From the NCBI GenBank assembly GCA_020633205.1, contig JACKEB010000015.1, positions 372,001 to 436,000 on the forward strand: a stretch of DNA of 64,000 bases, in the 5' to 3' direction. This stretch comes from Polyangiaceae bacterium (GTDB lineage: Bacteria > Myxococcota_A > Polyangia > Polyangiales > Polyangiaceae). Positions 61,774 through 64,000 of the stretch are shown in pieces (positions within the stretch are counted from its first letter, which is position 1; each line of letters starts with the position of its first letter). The position numbers were made by a program, and so were the translations under genes. The notes under the pieces were generated by a model. The model saw only the letters and a list, made by a program, of their open reading frames with translations. It ran no database searches and was not told where the DNA came from.

Positions 61774-61800
61774 TCGACCTGCAACTGATTTGCAGGTCGA
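61774..61800. repeat. 11-bp perfect inverted repeat upstream of the 921-aa gene
   Basis: TCGACCTGCAA - CTGAT - TTGCAGGTCGA: perfect 11-bp arms. Shares the TGCAGGT/ACCTGCA element with the adjacent repeat at 61802-61823, so four copies of that element are clustered within 50 bases, likely a protein-binding array. Confidence 0.7.
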
Positions 61801-61801
61801 A

Positions 61802-61823
61802 TGCAGGTTGCACGCAACCTGCA
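61802..61823. repeat. 10-bp perfect inverted repeat upstream of the 921-aa gene
   Basis: TGCAGGTTGC - AC - GCAACCTGCA: perfect 10-bp arms, 2-base spacer. It overlaps the same TGCAGGT/ACCTGCA theme as the preceding repeat. Confidence 0.7.
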
Positions 61824-62230
61824 AACTCCTGCAATCTGCCCTGTGGATAACCTGGGATTTCAAAGGCTTCCATGGGGTATCCGGACAGGCGTTCGGGAGG
61901 ACCGGACCATCTGAGCGCCGTGAGAGTGGGGTTCAGGCTTCACATCGCTTTCCGATCCCCCGACGGGCGGCAGGTCTCGGTTCTAGGGATGAAGCGGGCC
62001 ATGTGGAACGCGCCCTTCGATCCTGGACGGCCGACCAGTCCCACAGCTTTTCCACAGAACTGTGTGTATGTGCAGTGGTGGCGCCCGGCCTCGGGCTCGT
62101 TGCACGCCACCCTCGCTTTGCTGGCTCGCGGACAATGCTGGGCACACCCCGACCGTCCCAGCGGGTTGCCTCGGGGGCCAGGGACGAAACTCCACTGCCG
62201 GGCGCGCCTCTTCCACCCCCAGGCCCCAAA

Positions 62231-62246
62231 CATACGTTTTCGTATG
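62231..62246. promoter_or_regulatory. Palindrome CATACG-TTTT-CGTATG, possible operator
   Basis: A perfect 6+4+6 palindrome 89 bases upstream of the acetoacetate-decarboxylase-like gene (start 62335). Its regulator is unknown. Confidence 0.4.
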
Positions 62247-62334
62247 ATTCGCCTTCGGGCCTGGGTTCCCCGTCACACTGGCCTCTTCGGGGGCGCGGTG
62301 CCCGAACCGCAGCGTTTCCGGCTACCATCCTGCT

Positions 62335-63006
62335 GTGGAGCTCAGGCCAGGCAACTCTCCGCCCACGCCGTACCCCAAACCCCCGTGGGACACGAGCGGG
62401 CGGGCCGTCTTTTTGCCCTACGTGACGGCGCGCCGCGATCTAGAGTTGCCGCGCGGATTCGAACCAGTAGCGTTGCGAGGCCGCTGCATGGGGCTCTTGG
62501 CGTACGTGGTGTACGAGCCGCCATCCCCGCTCACCTATCATGAGCTGATTTGGATGCCCTGCATGGTGCAGGTGAGGCGCAATAACCGCACGATTCGCGG
62601 CTATTTCGTGAGTTTTATGTACGTTGACGACGACACCACCCTGCGCGCCGGCCGGGAGCTCTGGGCGTTGCCCAAGACGTGGGCAAACTTCGAGGATTCG
62701 AAGGGTCAGGTCGCGGTAAGCGCCGACGACGGCACGCAGTTGCGGCTCGAGTACGCATCGCGCCTGCCTACGTTGCCCGCGAAGAGCAGGATGGCGACGC
62801 TTCAGAGTTCGAACGATGGCGTGGTGCAGTTTCGCGCGGAAATGTCTGGGAAGGGCCGCCCTTGTCGTGCGTCAGTGTCCGATTTTGACTCCGAGCAGAG
62901 CGGCTGGCGTAGTTTCAAGAGCGCGCGTCGACTTGGGCCAATGGCGGTTGAGCTTACGCGCTTTCGTTCGCTGATGATGGCGCCAAATCTGCTGAATATC
63001 GGCTAA
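62335..63006 (+). CDS. Acetoacetate-decarboxylase-superfamily protein
   Basis: This 223-aa protein starts at GTG 62335. It has the ADC-fold pattern: N-terminal VTARRDLELP, YHELIWMPCMVQVRRNNRTI, YFVSFMYVDDDTTLRAGRELW and ALPKTWANF. The Lys in LPKT aligns with the Schiff-base Lys of the YPKK motif of true acetoacetate decarboxylases. The family also includes many enzymes with different reactions. Length is slightly shorter than ADC. The chemistry here is not established. Its neighbour is the methyltransferase on the opposite strand. Confidence 0.72.
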   Translation: MELRPGNSPPTPYPKPPWDTSGRAVFLPYVTARRDLELPRGFEPVALRGRCMGLLAYVVYEPPSPLTYHELIWMPCMVQVRRNNRTIRGYFVSFMYVDDDTTLRAGRELWALPKTWANFEDSKGQVAVSADDGTQLRLEYASRLPTLPAKSRMATLQSSNDGVVQFRAEMSGKGRPCRASVSDFDSEQSGWRSFKSARRLGPMAVELTRFRSLMMAPNLLNIG

Positions 63007-63095
63007 ATTCGCTGTTCTTGGCGTAGCTGCGGGGCAGGTTCTGTTGCCTTGTGGAAAGCTGTTAAATTGCCGCGAGGTAACGTAGGTCGGGTCGG

Positions 63096-63935
63096 CTATT
63101 CGCCTGTTCTGCGCCATATACTGAAGCCTTCCTTGCCTTGGCGCGAAGGATGGCTCTCAGAGACCTCTTCGAAGTGCTCCAGTTCGAACAGCCCTGTCTG
63201 CTCTACCAGATGCTTGCGGTAGATCTCGCGCGAGAGCGGGAATGGAGGTCCTTCGTGCCGAGCGACGTCTTCACCCTCAATCAGCGGATACATCAGCGTC
63301 AGCAACACGCCGTTTGGACGTAGGAGCGCAGCCAGCGCGTCTCCCCATGCACTTCGCAGACGTGGGGGCAGCGCGCAGAAGAACGTGTAGTCCCAGATTA
63401 GAGCGTATTTCCCGCGGTGCTCGGGGTCATTTCCCAGGCTGAAGAAGTCTCTACAAATGAACTCGGTCGAGCCCGCTGTGGGCAGTTTCGACTTCATCTG
63501 GGCGAAGCGCTGGGCGGCACTAGGCGCGGCGTCCAAGCCGACCGTGTGCCTGCCGGCGCTTGCTAGCGTCAGGACGTCGTATCCGCTGCCTGCCCCTGGC
63601 ACCAGAAGCCGCATGGGTTCGTCGCTCCGCGGTGCCTTGTCGCTCCGCGGTGCCTTGTCGCTCGGCGGTGCCGCAACGCTTTCCAGCAAGCGGGTGATTT
63701 CCCCTTCGGCCTGCATGCGTCGCAGCAGGGGCGAAGACTGCCCCGCGTCCCAGCGCGTGCGGCCTTCTTTCCAGGCTTGCTCCCAGTCGACGTCGGTGGC
63801 CTCGGGCGCTTGCGCCGACGCTCCCTGCGGGTCGGCGACGGCCCTTTCTGCCCGAATCATTTTCGGGGTTTCGGCCACCCTCGAGACGGAGGGCGGTGGC
63901 TTGTTTTCCGAATCGCGGTCGCTATCTCCAGCCAT
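63096..63935 (-). CDS. TPMT/halide-methyltransferase-like SAM methyltransferase
   Basis: This 279-aa protein has an acidic, Pro/Ser-rich N-terminus (residues 1-60) and a Rossmann SAM domain: WEQAWKEGRTRWDAG, LLVPGAGSGYDVLTL (motif I), GLDAAPSAAQRF and the TPMT-type IWDYTFFCALPP. C-terminal PLIEGEDVARHEGPPFPLSREIY resembles halide/thiol methyltransferases of the TPMT family. It may methylate thiols, tellurium/selenium species or halides using SAM (inference). The gene carries an in-frame 18-bp tandem repeat encoding DKAPRS. Start is ATG 63935. Confidence 0.8.
   Translation of the reverse strand: MAGDSDRDSENKPPPSVSRVAETPKMIRAERAVADPQGASAQAPEATDVDWEQAWKEGRTRWDAGQSSPLLRRMQAEGEITRLLESVAAPPSDKAPRSDKAPRSDEPMRLLVPGAGSGYDVLTLASAGRHTVGLDAAPSAAQRFAQMKSKLPTAGSTEFICRDFFSLGNDPEHRGKYALIWDYTFFCALPPRLRSAWGDALAALLRPNGVLLTLMYPLIEGEDVARHEGPPFPLSREIYRKHLVEQTGLFELEHFEEVSESHPSRQGKEGFSIWRRTGE
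63621..63674 (-). repeat. 18-bp tandem repeat in the methyltransferase gene
   Basis: Three copies of GTCGCTCCGCGGTGCCTT (third copy one or two substitutions), in frame, encode DKAPRS repeats in a loop. Confidence 0.8.
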
Positions 63936-64000
63936 CTGCTGCGTTTACCACGCCTCGCCGCTTCACCAGCTCGCGGCGAACGGTGGGCGAAAGCGCGACC
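63936..64000. other. Right window edge, no supported gene
   Basis: The last 65 bases contain short open frames on both strands, but nothing long enough to call. A gene that continues outside the window cannot be excluded. Confidence 0.3.

Larger units (their letters stand above)
61721..62334. other. 614-bp non-coding region with inverted repeats and a DnaA box
   Basis: No supported gene. It contains an AT-rich stretch (about 61728-61765), two adjacent perfect inverted repeats at 61774-61800 and 61802-61823, a perfect DnaA-box sequence TTATCCACA (on the minus strand at 61842-61850), a TTTTCCACA near 62047, and a palindrome CATACG - TTTT - CGTATG at 62231-62246. Three overlapping frames of 130-223 codons here show no codon bias and are rejected. 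Confidence 0.6.

Noticed and set aside
61842..61850. Perfect DnaA box as evidence of a chromosomal origin
   Set aside because: A single perfect box and one weaker TTTTCCACA near 62047, without dnaA, dnaN, gidA or a box cluster, is not enough for an origin call; kept only as part of a regulatory-region finding.
61872..62543. Plus-strand open frame of 223 codons upstream of the ADC-like gene
   Set aside because: It overlaps the first 200 bases of that gene, has no RBS, an odd amino-acid composition and competing frames on both strands.

Overview
The window reads as chromosomal DNA of a high-GC, Gram-negative myxobacterium (Myxococcota, probably Polyangiales/Sorangiineae-like). This is an inference. 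It rests on the many lipoproteins with Ser/Gly-rich or Cys-rich post-lipobox regions, a Hanks-type kinase, an NtrC-type regulator protein, a TonB-dependent receptor and outer-membrane-type exported proteins, strong GC bias at third codon positions, and frequent GTG/TTG starts. I see no rRNA, tRNA, CRISPR array, transposase, integrase or phage gene.

Layout. 1-5.4 kb: 3' end of an unknown gene, a Cys-rich lipoprotein, a small membrane protein, an HpnA-like epimerase, and a pectinacetylesterase-like lipoprotein coupled to an O-methyltransferase. 5.4-12 kb: an unknown cytoplasmic protein, an alpha/beta-hydrolase-like lipoprotein, phosphoserine phosphatase SerB, an ABM-domain protein, an exported pirin, an exported M15-like protein with acidic repeats, and a DUF2293-like protein. 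12-21.5 kb: an envelope-protein island with two tandem paralogous lipoproteins, a Cys-rich EGF-like lipoprotein, a propeller-like lipoprotein and an FG-GAP lipoprotein, interrupted by an AraC-type regulator and a ClpP variant. 21.7-31.8 kb: an MFS transporter, then a two-gene operon for a 2-hydroxyacyl-CoA-dehydratase-activase-like machine (1217 + 626 aa). It lies opposite a lipoprotein and a TetR regulator, with two identical-arm 18-bp operators in the shared intergenic region.

32-38 kb: sucA-sucB-lpd, a complete 2-oxoglutarate dehydrogenase set. 39.5-45.2 kb: a fatty-acid-oxidation-like cluster with a FadI-like thiolase lacking its catalytic residues, a partly degenerate FadJ-like protein, an NtrC-like protein that has lost its phospho-acceptor, Walker lysine and GAFTGA loop, and a normal-looking acyl-CoA dehydrogenase. 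45-58 kb: TonB receptor, coiled-coil membrane protein, FAM20-like lipoprotein kinase, polysaccharide deacetylase, Cys-rich protein with a C-terminal sorting-type tail, 1-Cys peroxiredoxin, Cys-rich lipoprotein, Ser/Thr kinase with a propeller-like sensor, VWA lipoprotein, small secreted protein and an MDR oxidoreductase. 58.9-64 kb: a 921-aa P-loop protein of unknown function with an upstream cluster of inverted repeats, an acetoacetate-decarboxylase-like protein and a TPMT/halide-methyltransferase-like enzyme.

The strongest signal not explained by genes is a short interspersed palindrome, TTKCC-N4-GGMAA, found in near-perfect or perfect form more than twenty times in coding and non-coding DNA. 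The best system-level candidates are the activase/HgdB-like operon with its TetR operators, the degenerate beta-oxidation/regulator cluster, and the 921-aa NTPase with its repeat-rich upstream region.
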